A DNA stretch of 35,460 bases from Acidithiobacillus ferruginosus (GCF_018854495.1 NZ_JABBDR010000273.1:1-35460), one strand, 5' to 3'. Positions 1 through 8,846 are shown, counted from the first letter of the stretch. The notes: generated by a model from the letters alone, not told the origin. Translations and numbers: made by a program.

Positions 1-104
1 GAAACCGCCGGCTGGCTGCGCCGCAGGATCTGCGCTCCGGCCCCTACCCCCCCCGCCTCCGCCACCGCCAGAAAGGTCAGCAATTCCTCTGCATGAATTC
101 TCAT
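1..104 (-). CDS. LysR-family transcriptional regulator, N-terminal part only
   Basis: The reverse strand from 104 encodes 34 residues beginning MRIHAEELLTFLAVAEAG and running through ILRRSQPAVS off the window edge. This is the typical start of a LysR regulator: the first helix 'LLTFLAVAEAG' and the recognition helix 'RRSQPAVS' of the winged helix-turn-helix. Only the DNA-binding start is visible, so the effector cannot be guessed. The gene diverges from the MFS exporter with about 50 bp between start codons, the usual arrangement for a LysR protein that controls its divergent neighbour; that regulatory link is inferred. Confidence 0.8.
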   Translation of the reverse strand, partial: MRIHAEELLTFLAVAEAGGVGAGAQILRRSQPAV

Positions 105-152
105 TGGTATTTCCGATGAATCAACGTAAATCAATCTATTAGTTGAATATTA

Positions 153-1757
153 GTGCTGGCGTTAAATTATGGCAACTTTCGAGGATCCAACGGCGTGGAA
201 ACATTACCATCCCTCTCCCAAACCTGGCCCCTCTTCGCGGGGGTCGGCCTTGCCCTTGGCATGGGCTCTTTCGATGGCGCCGCGCTACAGGGGATTTTTC
301 CCTACGTCGCGGGCGGCCTCTCCACCAGCAGCGATCACGCCCTCTGGACTCTCACCTACTTTATCGTCCACTGGTCACTGGGGATCTCCCTGATGCCGTG
401 GACAACCGCCCGCTTCGGCATGCGCCGCGTCTTTCAGGTGGCGGTTATCGTGGCCATGGCAGGCACCCTCATCAGTGCGGTGACTGACAATCTCTGGATC
501 ATGCTGCTGTCCCGCGCCCTGCAGGGTATCGCCGCAGGAATTCTTGTCCCCCTCAGCCAGAGCCTCTTTTTACGCCACAGCCCGAAAGCGCGCCACGGCA
601 TGGTCACCATCTTCTGGAGCAACGCCATGCTGGTGCCATTTTTCTTCGGGCCGGCCATTGGCGGCCTGCTGGCGACAGAACTCGGCTATCGCAGCATTTT
701 TCTGCTGTCCTTGCCGATCTGGGGCGTCGCCCTGTTTCTGGGCAGCACGGGCATTCCCAAAGATCGCGGTGATCCCCGGACGCCGCCCTTCGACGGCTGG
801 GGTTTCGGCCTGCTCTACGGCGGACTGATGAGCATGCAGGTGGTGCTGGATCAGGGCGAGCAGTACGGCTGGTGGCATTCGGCCTTCATCCTGAAAACGA
901 CCCTGTTCGCCTTGGTATTCCTGCTGCTCTTTGCCTGGCGCGAAAGCGAGACCCGCCATCCCCTGCTGCAACTGCACTTTTTGCGTCGGCGCAATTACTG
1001 GCTGGGGCTGCTGCTGCTGTGCCTGGGCTGGGCCATGTTCATGGGCTGGGCCTCCCTGCTGCCCCTCTTGGCGGAGGAAACACTCGGTTTCAACGGCTTC
1101 TGGGGGAGTGCGGTGCTCATTCCCCTCGCCCTCGGCGCCATCCCCTTGTCGACCCTGATGGACCGCCTGCACGGATTATTGGGCCTGCGCCGCCTGACGA
1201 CCCTCTGCTTTGCCATTTTTGCCTTCGCCTACGGCAGCGCCTATCTCAGCCCCATCAGCAGTCTGAGCGATCTGTTCTGGCCGGTGCTGTTCATCGGCCT
1301 GGGGGTGGGCATGCTCTTCGTGCCACTCACCATGGTGATTCTCTCCGGCCTCAGTGCCCAGGAAATTCCGTCGGCAGCCACCACCAGCAATTTCATTCGC
1401 GTCTTCAGCGCCAACATCGGGGTGAGCCTGCTGAGCGTCTACTGGACCCGTTACAGCGCCCTCGCCGGCGACCACCTGCGTAGCCAGGTCAGTCGCTTTG
1501 GCCGGCACACCACACTCTCCCCTCAGCACCTGCACGCCCTGATCAGCGCGCAGGCGGGCACCCTGAGCATCGACAACCTGCTGCGCCTATCCATGTGGGC
1601 GTGCCTGGCAGCGGCCATCGCCGCCTACGTCTTTATCATCCCGCCCAGCACCCTGCGCAGCACCGATGGTCCGCGCAATTATGTGGAGGAGGAAGAGGAC
1701 GAGCTTCCCATATCGGCCCGTGCGCCAATCGGGGAGGGCGCAGGCATCTCTTCCTGA
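153..1757 (+). CDS. MFS multidrug-type exporter, DHA2 (EmrB/QacA) family
   Basis: This 534-residue protein has about 14 hydrophobic segments, as expected of the drug:H+ antiporter-2 family. Visible hallmarks are the loop after TM2 ('TTARFGMRRVFQ', the motif A region), 'SRALQGIAAGILVPLSQSLFL' in TM4 (motif B), and 'FFGPAIGGLL' in TM5 (motif C, antiporter motif). A later half repeats the fold ('MFVPLTMVILSGL', 'IPSAATTSNFIRVFSANIGVS'). The acidic C-terminal tail (EEEEDE) is cytoplasmic. The annotated start is GTG; GTG at 195, nearer the first membrane segment, is possible. It would export small molecules across the inner membrane, often with an EmrA-like adaptor that is not seen here. The divergent LysR gene is a likely regulator. 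Substrate unknown. Confidence 0.85.
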   Translation: MLALNYGNFRGSNGVETLPSLSQTWPLFAGVGLALGMGSFDGAALQGIFPYVAGGLSTSSDHALWTLTYFIVHWSLGISLMPWTTARFGMRRVFQVAVIVAMAGTLISAVTDNLWIMLLSRALQGIAAGILVPLSQSLFLRHSPKARHGMVTIFWSNAMLVPFFFGPAIGGLLATELGYRSIFLLSLPIWGVALFLGSTGIPKDRGDPRTPPFDGWGFGLLYGGLMSMQVVLDQGEQYGWWHSAFILKTTLFALVFLLLFAWRESETRHPLLQLHFLRRRNYWLGLLLLCLGWAMFMGWASLLPLLAEETLGFNGFWGSAVLIPLALGAIPLSTLMDRLHGLLGLRRLTTLCFAIFAFAYGSAYLSPISSLSDLFWPVLFIGLGVGMLFVPLTMVILSGLSAQEIPSAATTSNFIRVFSANIGVSLLSVYWTRYSALAGDHLRSQVSRFGRHTTLSPQHLHALISAQAGTLSIDNLLRLSMWACLAAAIAAYVFIIPPSTLRSTDGPRNYVEEEEDELPISARAPIGEGAGISS

Positions 1758-1891
1758 GGCGGCCACAACATTCCGGGCAAGGGAACCAACTCTGCGGTTA
1801 TGCCGGCAGAGTATCCAGAACACACTACCTCTGCCGTAAAATGTTTGCTTCGGTTACACTAAGGCAAAAATTTCGTGCATAAGGTAGCCCT

Positions 1892-3631
1892 GTGAAAGCA
1901 TTTGTCAGCCAGGCCCTGCAAGGGGCGCTTCAACAACTCCACGCCCAGGGCCGCATTCCAGGGATTCCCGCCACCCTGGAGCTGGATCGCCCCAAGCAGG
2001 TGGAACACGGCCATCTCGCCAGCAACGTCGCCCTGCTCCTCGCCAAGGCGGTCGGGCGCAAGCCCCGCGACATCGCCACCGATATCGTCGCGGCCCTGCC
2101 TGCCTCGGACTGGATTGCCCGCACCGAGATTGCCGGCCCCGGCTTCATCAATTTCTTTTTGCAGCCTGCCGCCTTTCACGCCGTCATCCATCGGGTACGT
2201 ACCGAAAAAGAGCACTTCGGCGCCAACCGGAACGGCGCCGGCCAGCGCCTGCAACTGGAGTTCGTCTCCGCCAACCCCACCGGCCCCCTGCACGTCGGGC
2301 ATGGGCGGGGCGCCGCCTATGGCGCCAGCCTCGCCAACATCCTCCGCTTTAACGGCTTCGACATCTTTTGTGAATACTATGTCAACGACGCCGGGCGGCA
2401 AATGGACATTCTCGCGGCCAGCGTCTACCTGCGCTATCTCGAAGCCGACAAGGCGCTGCCCTGGCCCTTCCCGGAGAACGGTTATCGCGGCGACTATGTG
2501 CGTGAAATAGCGGCCCATCTCCGGGAGCAGGTCGGCGACCGCTTACGGCACGCGGCGGCCGGATTACCGAACCTGCCCCAGATGAGCGACGGTGATATCG
2601 CCATCGACACCCTCATCGCCCACCTGAAGCAGTCGCTCGGCGAAGACTATCGCGCCCTGCACAGCGCCGGACTGGACGAGATTCTCGCCGACATCCGTGA
2701 CGATCTGGAGGGTTTTGGCGTGCATTACGAGCGCTGGTATTCCGAGGGCAGCCTGATGGATACGGGGGCGGTCGATACCGCCGTCGCCGCCCTCGAAAAA
2801 GCCGGACACTGTTACACCCAGGAGGGCGCCCTCTGGTTCCGTGCCACGGCCTTTGATGACGACAAGGACCGGGTTCTGCGTCGCGACAATGGCGCCTATA
2901 CCTACTTTGCCTCCGATGTGGCCTACCATGCCGAAAAATTTGCCCGCGGCTTCACCCACGTCATCGACATGTGGGGTGCGGACCATCACGGCTATGTGCC
3001 CAGGGTCAAGGCCGCCCTGCGCGCCCTCGGCCTCGACGACCAGCAACTGGAAGTCGTCCTCGTCCAGTTCGCCATCCTCTACCGCGGTACGGAAAAGATC
3101 TCCATGTCTACCCGCGCCGGCGAGTTTGTCACCCTCCGCGAACTGCGCGAGGAAGTGGGCAATGATGCCGCGCGTTTCTTCTATGTGCTGCGCCGCGCCG
3201 ACCAGCATCTGGACTTTGATCTGGAACTGGCCAAAAAGCACTCCGAGGAAAACCCGGTATTTTATATCCAGTATGCCCACGCCCGGGTCTATTCCCTGCT
3301 GCACCAGGCGGTAGAAAAGGGACTCAGCCTGCCGCCAGCGGACGGCGTCGGTCTGGAAATGCTGCAGGAGTCCCGTGAAATCGCACTTGCCGATACCCTC
3401 TGGCGCTTCCCGGAAGTAGTGGCCACGGCGGCCCGGGATCGCGAACCGCATCAGATTGCCTTCTACCTCAGGGAGTTGGCGGCAGCCTTCCACACCTACT
3501 ACAATTCGACCCGAATTCTGGTGGAGGAAACGCCGCTACGCCACGCCCGCCTGACGCTCTGTCTGGCCGTCGCACAGAGTATTGCCAACGGGTTACGACT
3601 GCTTGGCGTCAACGCGCCGGAACAGATGTAA
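1892..3631 (+). CDS. argS: arginyl-tRNA synthetase
   Basis: The 579-residue protein has the normal class I ArgRS length and order: an N-terminal Add-1 domain (residues 1-90), then '[18 protein letters not shown]' containing the HIGH-type motif HVGH (134-137), the Rossmann core, '[14 protein letters not shown]', '[13 protein letters not shown]', and '[10 protein letters not shown]' in place of a canonical KMSKS. The C-terminal anticodon-binding (DALR) domain ends with the characteristic [10 protein letters not shown]. It charges tRNA-Arg in the cytoplasm. The start is GTG, preceded by AAGG at suitable spacing. The SPOR-domain gene begins 8 bp after the stop, so the two are probably one transcript. 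Confidence 0.97.
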   Translation: MKAFVSQALQGALQQLHAQGRIPGIPATLELDRPKQVEHGHLASNVALLLAKAVGRKPRDIATDIVAALPASDWIARTEIAGPGFINFFLQPAAFHAVIHRVRTEKEHFGANRNGAGQRLQLEFVSANPTGPLHVGHGRGAAYGASLANILRFNGFDIFCEYYVNDAGRQMDILAASVYLRYLEADKALPWPFPENGYRGDYVREIAAHLREQVGDRLRHAAAGLPNLPQMSDGDIAIDTLIAHLKQSLGEDYRALHSAGLDEILADIRDDLEGFGVHYERWYSEGSLMDTGAVDTAVAALEKAGHCYTQEGALWFRATAFDDDKDRVLRRDNGAYTYFASDVAYHAEKFARGFTHVIDMWGADHHGYVPRVKAALRALGLDDQQLEVVLVQFAILYRGTEKISMSTRAGEFVTLRELREEVGNDAARFFYVLRRADQHLDFDLELAKKHSEENPVFYIQYAHARVYSLLHQAVEKGLSLPPADGVGLEMLQESREIALADTLWRFPEVVATAARDREPHQIAFYLRELAAAFHTYYNSTRILVEETPLRHARLTLCLAVAQSIANGLRLLGVNAPEQM

Positions 3632-3638
3632 AGGGATC

Positions 3639-4472
3639 ATGCGCGATTACAAAAATCAGACCAGCCGCCCGCGAGTGCAGGAGCCGCGCCCGCCCATCCC
3701 GCCACGACAGCGGGTAACTCCGGAAGATGATGCCGAGGAAACACCGTCCCCTCCGGCACGGCGCTGGCCCTGGGTGTTGCTGCTTCTGGTGATCGCGCTG
3801 AGTGCGGGGGTCTGGTGGTGGATCGCGCAACTCCCCATTGCCACCGGCAGGCCAGGCCTGTCCCGTAGCGGGACGGGACCATCGACGGCGGCGACCTCCA
3901 GCAACAACGCGGCGGCAACCGAGCAGAAACAGCTTGGCAGCCCGGCAACCACCCGACCGTCAGCACCCGCACCGACTAGCGCGGCCGCATCCTCCTCGCG
4001 GGGCGGCCCGCTCACCGTCGTCACCTCCGCTGCGGCTTCCACGGCATCCACAGCCGCCACCCGCAGCGGCGTCGATTTCAATTTTTATCAGATATTGCCC
4101 GCCATGCATGTGGACATTCCTGCCGACATCCTCGGCAGCGGTCCCGGCATCCCCAGTGCAGCGACCGCCAGCAATATCAGTGTCGTTCACCAGCCGGTGA
4201 CCATTCAGGTGGGTGCCTTCACCAACCGCGCCGCCGCCGTCGTCTTGCGCGATCGCCTCGCCCTGCTGGGGGTCAGCACCCAGATGGAAAAGGCGGAAGC
4301 GGGCGATAACAACACCCTCTACCGGCTCCGCACCAACACCTTCGATTCTCTGGCAGCGGCCCAGCCCACCCTTGCCAAAATCCGCGGCATGGGCATCACC
4401 CCGCTGCTGCTGGGCAGCGGAATCATCGGCTCCGGGGTCAATGTACCGCTGTCCCAATCTCCAGCGCCTTAA
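3639..4472 (+). CDS. SPOR-domain single-pass membrane protein
   Basis: A 277-residue protein starting at the ATG just after argS (AAGGG five bases upstream). It has a basic, proline-rich cytoplasmic N-terminus, one membrane helix at about residues 45-65 ('WPWVLLLLVIALSAGVWWW'), a long low-complexity Ala/Ser/Thr-rich periplasmic linker, and a C-terminal SPOR domain starting at 'VTIQVGAFTNRAAA' and ending near 'LLLGSG'. SPOR domains bind denuded peptidoglycan at the division septum, so a role in cell-wall or division processes (FtsN/DedD style) is likely. argS-SPOR gene pairs are common in proteobacteria. Its last 35 bp overlap the convergent ybjN-like gene. Confidence 0.85.
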   Translation: MRDYKNQTSRPRVQEPRPPIPPRQRVTPEDDAEETPSPPARRWPWVLLLLVIALSAGVWWWIAQLPIATGRPGLSRSGTGPSTAATSSNNAAATEQKQLGSPATTRPSAPAPTSAAASSSRGGPLTVVTSAAASTASTAATRSGVDFNFYQILPAMHVDIPADILGSGPGIPSAATASNISVVHQPVTIQVGAFTNRAAAVVLRDRLALLGVSTQMEKAEAGDNNTLYRLRTNTFDSLAAAQPTLAKIRGMGITPLLLGSGIIGSGVNVPLSQSPAP

Positions 4473-4905
4473 TCGCGGCAGCCGGGGTTTCCTGACCACT
4501 CAGCACCCGTTCCAGCCCTGGCAGGTAGTGGTTGATGGTCTCTACGCCAACCAGCAGATAAGGACGCAGTAGGGCAGTGCTCAACACCGTGACCGGCGCC
4601 TGGAGAATCGTCTTGAAGTTGATTTCTCCATCCTCCATATCGAGCTCAAAGTTACCCAGAGCCAGTCCATAGTTGGCGCGAGTCAGGAACTCCGCCACCG
4701 CCAGGCGTTTTTCCATCGTTATCTCCAGATTCTGGGGGCGCAGGTAAAACAGGACACGCTCTCGTTCGCCATGCACATGGCAAAAAATGTCCAGAACGCC
4801 ATTGGGTACCTGCACCGCACAAGTGAGAACCGGATAATCGGGCAGCGCTTTCGCTTCCCATTCCAGCTCGGCAAACAGCTTCTCGGCAACTTCCAAATGA
4901 TTCAC
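4438..4905 (-). CDS. YbjN-domain protein (type III secretion chaperone-like fold)
   Basis: The 155-residue acidic protein resembles the YbjN family: an alternating alpha-beta layout with 'VAVPNGVLDIFCHVHGERERVLFYL'-style strands, then 'RLAVAEFLTRANYGLALGNFELDMEDGEINFKT', the usual conserved centre of these proteins. Family members are small cytoplasmic proteins of poorly known role, thought to act as chaperone-like sensory factors. The start is GTG and overlaps the ksgA stop by 4 bp (GTGA), so translation is probably coupled to ksgA. The 3' end overlaps the SPOR gene on the opposite strand. Confidence 0.7.
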   Translation of the reverse strand: MNHLEVAEKLFAELEWEAKALPDYPVLTCAVQVPNGVLDIFCHVHGERERVLFYLRPQNLEITMEKRLAVAEFLTRANYGLALGNFELDMEDGEINFKTILQAPVTVLSTALLRPYLLVGVETINHYLPGLERVLSGQETPAAAIKALEIGTAVH

Positions 4906-5708
4906 GATCGGTTTCTCTCTTCAACGGTGGCCTCGGCGAGGCGAAAAAAGGCGGCCTGATCCAGCGTCTCGGCGCGGCAGCCGGGATCGATCTGCAAACC
5001 CCGCAAGTCGTCCGCACTCAAAATGCCGCGCAGATTATTGGCGAGAGTCTTGCGGCGCTGGGCAAAACTGGTGGCCACAATCCGTGCGAAGGGCGCCTGC
5101 AGGTGCGGGGGCAGCAACCCCGGACGATGCGGTATCAGACGCATGAAGGCCGAATCCACCTTGGGCACCGGAAAGAAGTTCCCCGGGGCCACCGTGAACA
5201 GGGATTCCACCGCGCAGTGCGCCTGTATCATCACCGAAAGCCGTCCATACGCCTTGCTTCCCGGCACCGCCACCACCCGGTCCACCACCTCTTTTTGCAG
5301 CATGAAGTGCATATCCCGCACCTGTTCCGCGTGTTCCAGTATATGGAAAATCAGCGGTGTCGCTATGTTGTAGGGGAGGTTACCGACTATCCGCAGGGCA
5401 TTCCCGGCGCCGGCCAGTGCTGCGAAATCGACCTCCAGTGCATCGGCCTGCAAGACCCGCAACTGCTCCGGCGGCGCGAGCGCGCGTAAACCGGCGATCA
5501 TGTCCCGATCCAGTTCCACCACCGTGAACTGCGGCAAGAGGCGCAGCAGGGACCTGGTCAGCGCCCCCGGCCCCGGCCCGATCTCCACCAGATGATCGCC
5601 GGACGCCGGGCGGATAGCCGCCACAATGCGCTCGACAATCTGCGGCTGAACCAAAAAATTCTGCCCGAACCGCTTTTTGGCGCGCGGCAGGCTCCCCTCT
5701 TGCATCAT
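4902..5708 (-). CDS. ksgA: 16S rRNA (adenine1518/1519-N6)-dimethyltransferase KsgA
   Basis: At 268 residues this matches KsgA/RsmA. Visible motifs are the N-terminal 'KKRFGQNFLVQPQIVERI', SAM-binding motif I 'VEIGPGPGALT' (41-51), the acidic 'VELDRD' of motif II, and catalytic motif IV NLPY (110-113). The C-terminal half carries 'FFPVPKVDSAFMRLIPH' and 'FAQRRKTLANNLRG', typical of the family. It dimethylates two adjacent adenines in helix 45 of 16S rRNA during small-subunit maturation. Start: two consecutive ATG codons at 5708/5705; the first is used here. It is divergent from the HNH gene. Confidence 0.97.
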   Translation of the reverse strand: MMQEGSLPRAKKRFGQNFLVQPQIVERIVAAIRPASGDHLVEIGPGPGALTRSLLRLLPQFTVVELDRDMIAGLRALAPPEQLRVLQADALEVDFAALAGAGNALRIVGNLPYNIATPLIFHILEHAEQVRDMHFMLQKEVVDRVVAVPGSKAYGRLSVMIQAHCAVESLFTVAPGNFFPVPKVDSAFMRLIPHRPGLLPPHLQAPFARIVATSFAQRRKTLANNLRGILSADDLRGLQIDPGCRAETLDQAAFFRLAEATVEERNRS

Positions 5709-5770
5709 CAGCGCATCTTCATGCTATATTCGGTCGACGCCTCCAGTAGGCGATGCGAAACGGAAAGTCT

Positions 5771-6325
5771 ATGCACCTCGTGCTGCGCCTTGACGTCGGT
5801 GGTCGTCCCATGGCCTGGGAAACCTGGGAAGAAGCCGCGGCCCATTATGTCCGGGGTAACGTTGCCTGGACACTGGGGAATCCTTTCTTTACCGCCCACG
5901 GCGGCATCTGCCGCCGCAGCGGTGTCCTCTCGCAACTCGACATTCATCCGGTCATCGCCGTCCGCGGTCGCCATCAGGGCAAAATTCGCCCCCCGGCCCT
6001 GTCCAATCAGACCTTGTTCCATCGCGATCATCATCTCTGCATGTACTGTGGCAAACATTTCCCTCTCCGCGAACTCACCCGTGACCACATCATTCCCATC
6101 TCCCGCAAGGGCAGGGATATCTGGACCAACGTGGTGACTGCCTGCCGCAGTTGCAACAGCCGCAAGGACAATCGCACCCCCGAGGAGGCCCATATGCCGC
6201 TGCTCGCGGTGCCTTTTACTCCGACCTGGGCCGAGTATCTGCTGCTCAGTAACCGGCGCATTCTCGCCGATCAGATGGAGTTCCTGATCGCCCAGGTGCC
6301 GGAAGGACGCCATCGCATTTTTTGA
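5771..6325 (+). CDS. HNH endonuclease family protein
   Basis: The 184-residue protein has an N-terminal region typical of stand-alone HNH proteins ('LVLRLDVGGRPMAWETWEEA') and a C-terminal HNH/zinc module: CMYC (90-93), 'ELTRDHIIPISRKG' with D105-H106, N120, and CRSC (125-128), then the frequent 'NSRKDNRTPEEA'. It should be a metal-dependent nuclease, probably nicking or cutting DNA; the biological target is unknown. I chose the ATG at 5771 because GGAAAG lies just upstream and homologous proteins begin near 'LVLRLD'; ATG at 5753 would add six residues. It sits alone between divergent ksgA and convergent pdxA. Confidence 0.85.
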   Translation: MHLVLRLDVGGRPMAWETWEEAAAHYVRGNVAWTLGNPFFTAHGGICRRSGVLSQLDIHPVIAVRGRHQGKIRPPALSNQTLFHRDHHLCMYCGKHFPLRELTRDHIIPISRKGRDIWTNVVTACRSCNSRKDNRTPEEAHMPLLAVPFTPTWAEYLLLSNRRILADQMEFLIAQVPEGRHRIF

Positions 6326-6351
6326 GCCTGCAGACCGGCGCGCCGCAGGCA

Positions 6352-7353
6352 TCAGCAACCGGCGGCGCGCCGGTTGCGAACGATTTCCGCAGCACTGTCC
6401 AGGGCCCGGAGCAGGCTGCCGCCTTCTGCCCGGCCTGTGCCCGCGATGTCCAGCGCCGTGCCGTGGTCCACACTGGTGCGCACGATGGGCAAGCCCAGAG
6501 TAATATTCACCGCCTCACCAAAGGCATGGTACTTCAGTACCGGCAGGCCTTGATCATGATACATGGCCAGTACCGCATCGGCATCTTCGAGCAGGCGCGG
6601 GGTAAACAGAGTATCGGCCGGCCACGGACCGCTGATCCGCAGACTTTCTCCCTGCAGGGCCGCTATTACCGGCGCAATGATATCCTGCTCCTCGTGCCCC
6701 AGATGCCCGCCCTCCCCGGCATGGGGATTCAGGCCGGCGACCAGAATACGGGGTTCCGAGAGGGCGAAGTCTTCGCGCAACGCCCGGTGCAGAATGCGCA
6801 GCGTGCCCTCCAGCCCCCCCTGGGTAATGGCCGCCGCCACTTGCGCCAACGGCAGATGCGTCGTTGCCAGTGCCACCCGCAAGCCACGACCGGCGAGCAG
6901 CATGACCACCTTCGGACTGCCACACGCTGCCGCGAGATATTCCGTATGTCCGGTAAAGGGAATCCCCGCGTCGTTGATGATGCCCTTGTGCACCGGGGCC
7001 GTCACCAGCGCATCCGCGGCACCTGCCCGTAGCAGGTGCATCGCCTTATCCAGAGTGGCCAGTACCGCCGGCGCATTGGCCATATCCAGACGACCGGGCC
7101 GACAGGGCTGAGCCAGAGGCACATCCAACACGTGCAACACGCCCCTTTCCAGCGCCGGCCAGGGATTGCCCTCCAGCCAGGGCTCCAGTCGCAGCGATAA
7201 GCCCAGAGTCAGGGCGCGGCTGCGCAGACAGTGCAGATCCCCGACGAGCAGCACCCCCGAGGGCAGGGCATGGAAGGCCAGTTGCAAACAGATATCCGGA
7301 CCGATACCCGCGGGTTCCCCCACGGTCAGCAGCACGCGTGGCTCGGTGATCAT
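6352..7353 (-). CDS. pdxA: 4-hydroxythreonine-4-phosphate dehydrogenase
   Basis: At 333 residues it has the normal PdxA length. Motifs seen: 'LTVGEPAGIGPDI' near the N-terminus, 'TAPVHKG' and 'FTGHTEYLA' (substrate and metal region), 'GLNPHAGEGGHLGHEE', 'AMYHDQGLPVLKY' and 'RTSVDHGTALDIAG'. These include the metal-binding histidines of the family. It oxidises 4-phosphohydroxy-L-threonine with NAD(P) to a product that PdxJ condenses to pyridoxine 5'-phosphate (vitamin B6 pathway). The start overlaps the end of the S4 gene (ATGA, 4 bp), so it is translationally coupled to it. In many proteobacteria pdxA adjoins ksgA; here an HNH gene on the other strand separates them. Confidence 0.96.
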   Translation of the reverse strand: MITEPRVLLTVGEPAGIGPDICLQLAFHALPSGVLLVGDLHCLRSRALTLGLSLRLEPWLEGNPWPALERGVLHVLDVPLAQPCRPGRLDMANAPAVLATLDKAMHLLRAGAADALVTAPVHKGIINDAGIPFTGHTEYLAAACGSPKVVMLLAGRGLRVALATTHLPLAQVAAAITQGGLEGTLRILHRALREDFALSEPRILVAGLNPHAGEGGHLGHEEQDIIAPVIAALQGESLRISGPWPADTLFTPRLLEDADAVLAMYHDQGLPVLKYHAFGEAVNITLGLPIVRTSVDHGTALDIAGTGRAEGGSLLRALDSAAEIVRNRRAAGC

Positions 7354-7613
7354 TTCTCCGCCTCCCCGGGCAGCACTTCCACCACCCCTTCCGGTCCTTC
7401 AATCCGCTGCGGAATACGCAAGACCCGCACCCGCAGGAGACGGTCACGAACATCCATGGTCAGCACATCATCCACCTGCACCGACGCCCCCGCTTTGGCG
7501 ACCCGCCCGTTGATCTGCACACAACCGGCATCGCAGATTTCCTTGGCCAGACTGCGCCGCTTGATCAGACGTGACATCTTGAGGAAAAGATCGATGCGCA
7601 AATGGCCTGCCAA
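7350..7613 (-). CDS. S4-domain RNA-binding protein, Hsp15/RqcP-like
   Basis: The small 87-residue basic protein is almost all one S4 fold: 'HLRIDLFLKMSRLIKRRSLAKEICDAGCVQINGRVAKAGASVQVDD', with the two helices and the strand-turn typical of S4 RNA-binding domains, then a short beta tail. Family members (HslR, RqcP) bind stalled 50S-tRNA complexes and act in ribosome rescue; that function is inferred from family resemblance. It lies 2 bp after the ABC ATPase gene and overlaps pdxA, so it is within the long leftward transcript. It lacks the long lysine-rich tail of E. coli Hsp15. Confidence 0.8.
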   Translation of the reverse strand: MAGHLRIDLFLKMSRLIKRRSLAKEICDAGCVQINGRVAKAGASVQVDDVLTMDVRDRLLRVRVLRIPQRIEGPEGVVEVLPGEAEK

Positions 7614-7615
7614 GC

Positions 7616-8536
7616 TTAACGCCCTTGTCCGAGAATATCCGTAAATGCGTCTTCCAGGCGCGGTTCCTGCAGGTGCAGATCCACGATCTGGGCGGGCAGC
7701 GCCTGCAACCGTACCAGGACGTCCCCCAACGGGTTGCTCTGCGCGTCGATTCTGAGTACCCGGGTATTTTCTGCGGCACCCGTCAGCAGGTCTGCCAATT
7801 CGGGAGGAAGTGTGCCCGGATCGCGATCGAAAGTCACCGTCAGTACCCGCCAGCCGGCGCTACGCAGCAATTCATCCTTGTTGTCCAGGGCAACGAGTCG
7901 CCCCTGCTGGAGAATGGCGATTCGCTGACAGAGCTCTTCGGCCTCCTCCAGATAATGGGTAGTGAGGATGACCGTGTGGCCCTCCTCATTATACCGCCGC
8001 ATGAAACGCCAGAGCCCCTGCCGGAGCTCCACATCCACCCCCGCGGTCGGCTCATCCAGCACCACCACCGGGGGCTTGTGTACCAAAGCCTGGGCGATGA
8101 GCACCCGCCGCTTCATGCCGCCGGACAAGGCGCGCAAATTGGTATCGGCCTTGTCCGTCAGATCCAGCTCCGCCATCAGTTCATCCAACCAGTCCTCGTT
8201 ATGACGCAGACCGAAATAACCCGATTGCATATGCAGGAATTCCCGCACGGTAAAAAACGGGTCATAGGCCAGTTCCTGCGGTACGACGCCCAACAACCGG
8301 CGACTCCGGCGAAAATCCTGCTCCACGTCAAAGCCGAATATCTCCGCCACGCCGCTGGAACGGCGCACAGTCCCCGCCAGGATGTTGATCAGCGAAGACT
8401 TGCCCGCACCATTGGGACCCAGCAGCCCAAAAAACTCTCCGGCATGCACATCCAGGTCCACACCCGCCAGGGCCAGATGCCCGCTCCCGTAAATCTTGCG
8501 CAACCCGGCGATGTGGATGGCCAGGGAATCAATCAT
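7616..8536 (-). CDS. ABC-2 type transporter ATP-binding protein (CcmA/YadG-like)
   Basis: The 306-residue ATPase starts at the ATG at 8536; upstream codons in the same frame belong to the overlapping mlaB gene. It has Walker A GPNGAGKS (40-47), signature LSGGMKRR, Walker B 'VVVLDEPTAGVD' and the H-loop 'ILTTHYLEEAEEL', with a C-terminal extension seen in the YadG/NatA type. It would energise an ABC-2 permease at the inner membrane. No permease gene follows: the next gene is the S4 protein, 2 bp away. In related genomes a YadG/YadH-type pair often follows the mla genes, so its partner is either elsewhere or lost. It overlaps mlaB by 8 bp. Confidence 0.88.
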   Translation of the reverse strand: MIDSLAIHIAGLRKIYGSGHLALAGVDLDVHAGEFFGLLGPNGAGKSSLINILAGTVRRSSGVAEIFGFDVEQDFRRSRRLLGVVPQELAYDPFFTVREFLHMQSGYFGLRHNEDWLDELMAELDLTDKADTNLRALSGGMKRRVLIAQALVHKPPVVVLDEPTAGVDVELRQGLWRFMRRYNEEGHTVILTTHYLEEAEELCQRIAILQQGRLVALDNKDELLRSAGWRVLTVTFDRDPGTLPPELADLLTGAAENTRVLRIDAQSNPLGDVLVRLQALPAQIVDLHLQEPRLEDAFTDILGQGR

Positions 8537-8846
8537 GGCAAAGGGGCAGAATATCCTGCAGACTGTACAAGCTTGCCAGTTCCCGCAGCTTGGCAGACGC
8601 CCCATGAATACGCAGCGGAACGCCCCGCCCGGTGGCCTGCTGAGTCCACTCCAACAGCACGGCGAGGGTGGCGCTGTCTGCCGCATCCAGCTCTGCGACG
8701 GAAATCTCCGTGCAGTCCCGACCGTCCTTCGCCCATGAAAAGAACTGAAGGGCCTTATCCAACTGTGCCACCCGCCAGTCCCCCCGGAGGAACAGCCAGC
8801 CAGCGCCGTCGACCGTCCGCCGCTCCCAGGAGTTCGCTGCGCTCAA
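8529..8846 (-). CDS. mlaB: MlaB-like STAS-domain protein
   Basis: This is a 105-residue single STAS domain. The core 'DGRDCTEISVAELDAADSATLAVLLEWTQQATGRG' contains the conserved Asp-Ser-(Ala/Thr) turn of STAS proteins (here ADSAT), followed by 'LRIHGASAKLRELASLYSL'. In the Mla complex MlaB sits on the cytoplasmic side bound to the MlaF ATPase and controls its activity and stability. The only good start is TTG, which overlaps the mlaC stop by 4 bp; this fits the tight operon. Assigned mainly by STAS pattern and operon position. Confidence 0.8.
   Translation of the reverse strand: MSAANSWERRTVDGAGWLFLRGDWRVAQLDKALQFFSWAKDGRDCTEISVAELDAADSATLAVLLEWTQQATGRGVPLRIHGASAKLRELASLYSLQDILPLCHD

Noticed and set aside
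570..1172. 200-codon open frame on the minus strand inside the MFS gene
   Set aside because: Gln/Pro/Ala-rich shadow of a GC-rich membrane-protein gene; no family pattern and no ribosome site.
1859..2518. 219-codon minus-strand frame over the argS start
   Set aside because: argS is unmistakable on the plus strand; the reverse frame is a GC-skew shadow.
2564..3493. 309-codon minus-strand frame within argS
   Set aside because: Same reason: entirely within argS, no motifs.
6325..6375. GC-rich inverted repeats between the HNH gene and pdxA as a terminator
   Set aside because: Stems such as GCCTGC/GCAGGC are present but T-runs lie on the wrong side for both genes; the second palindrome is inside pdxA codons.
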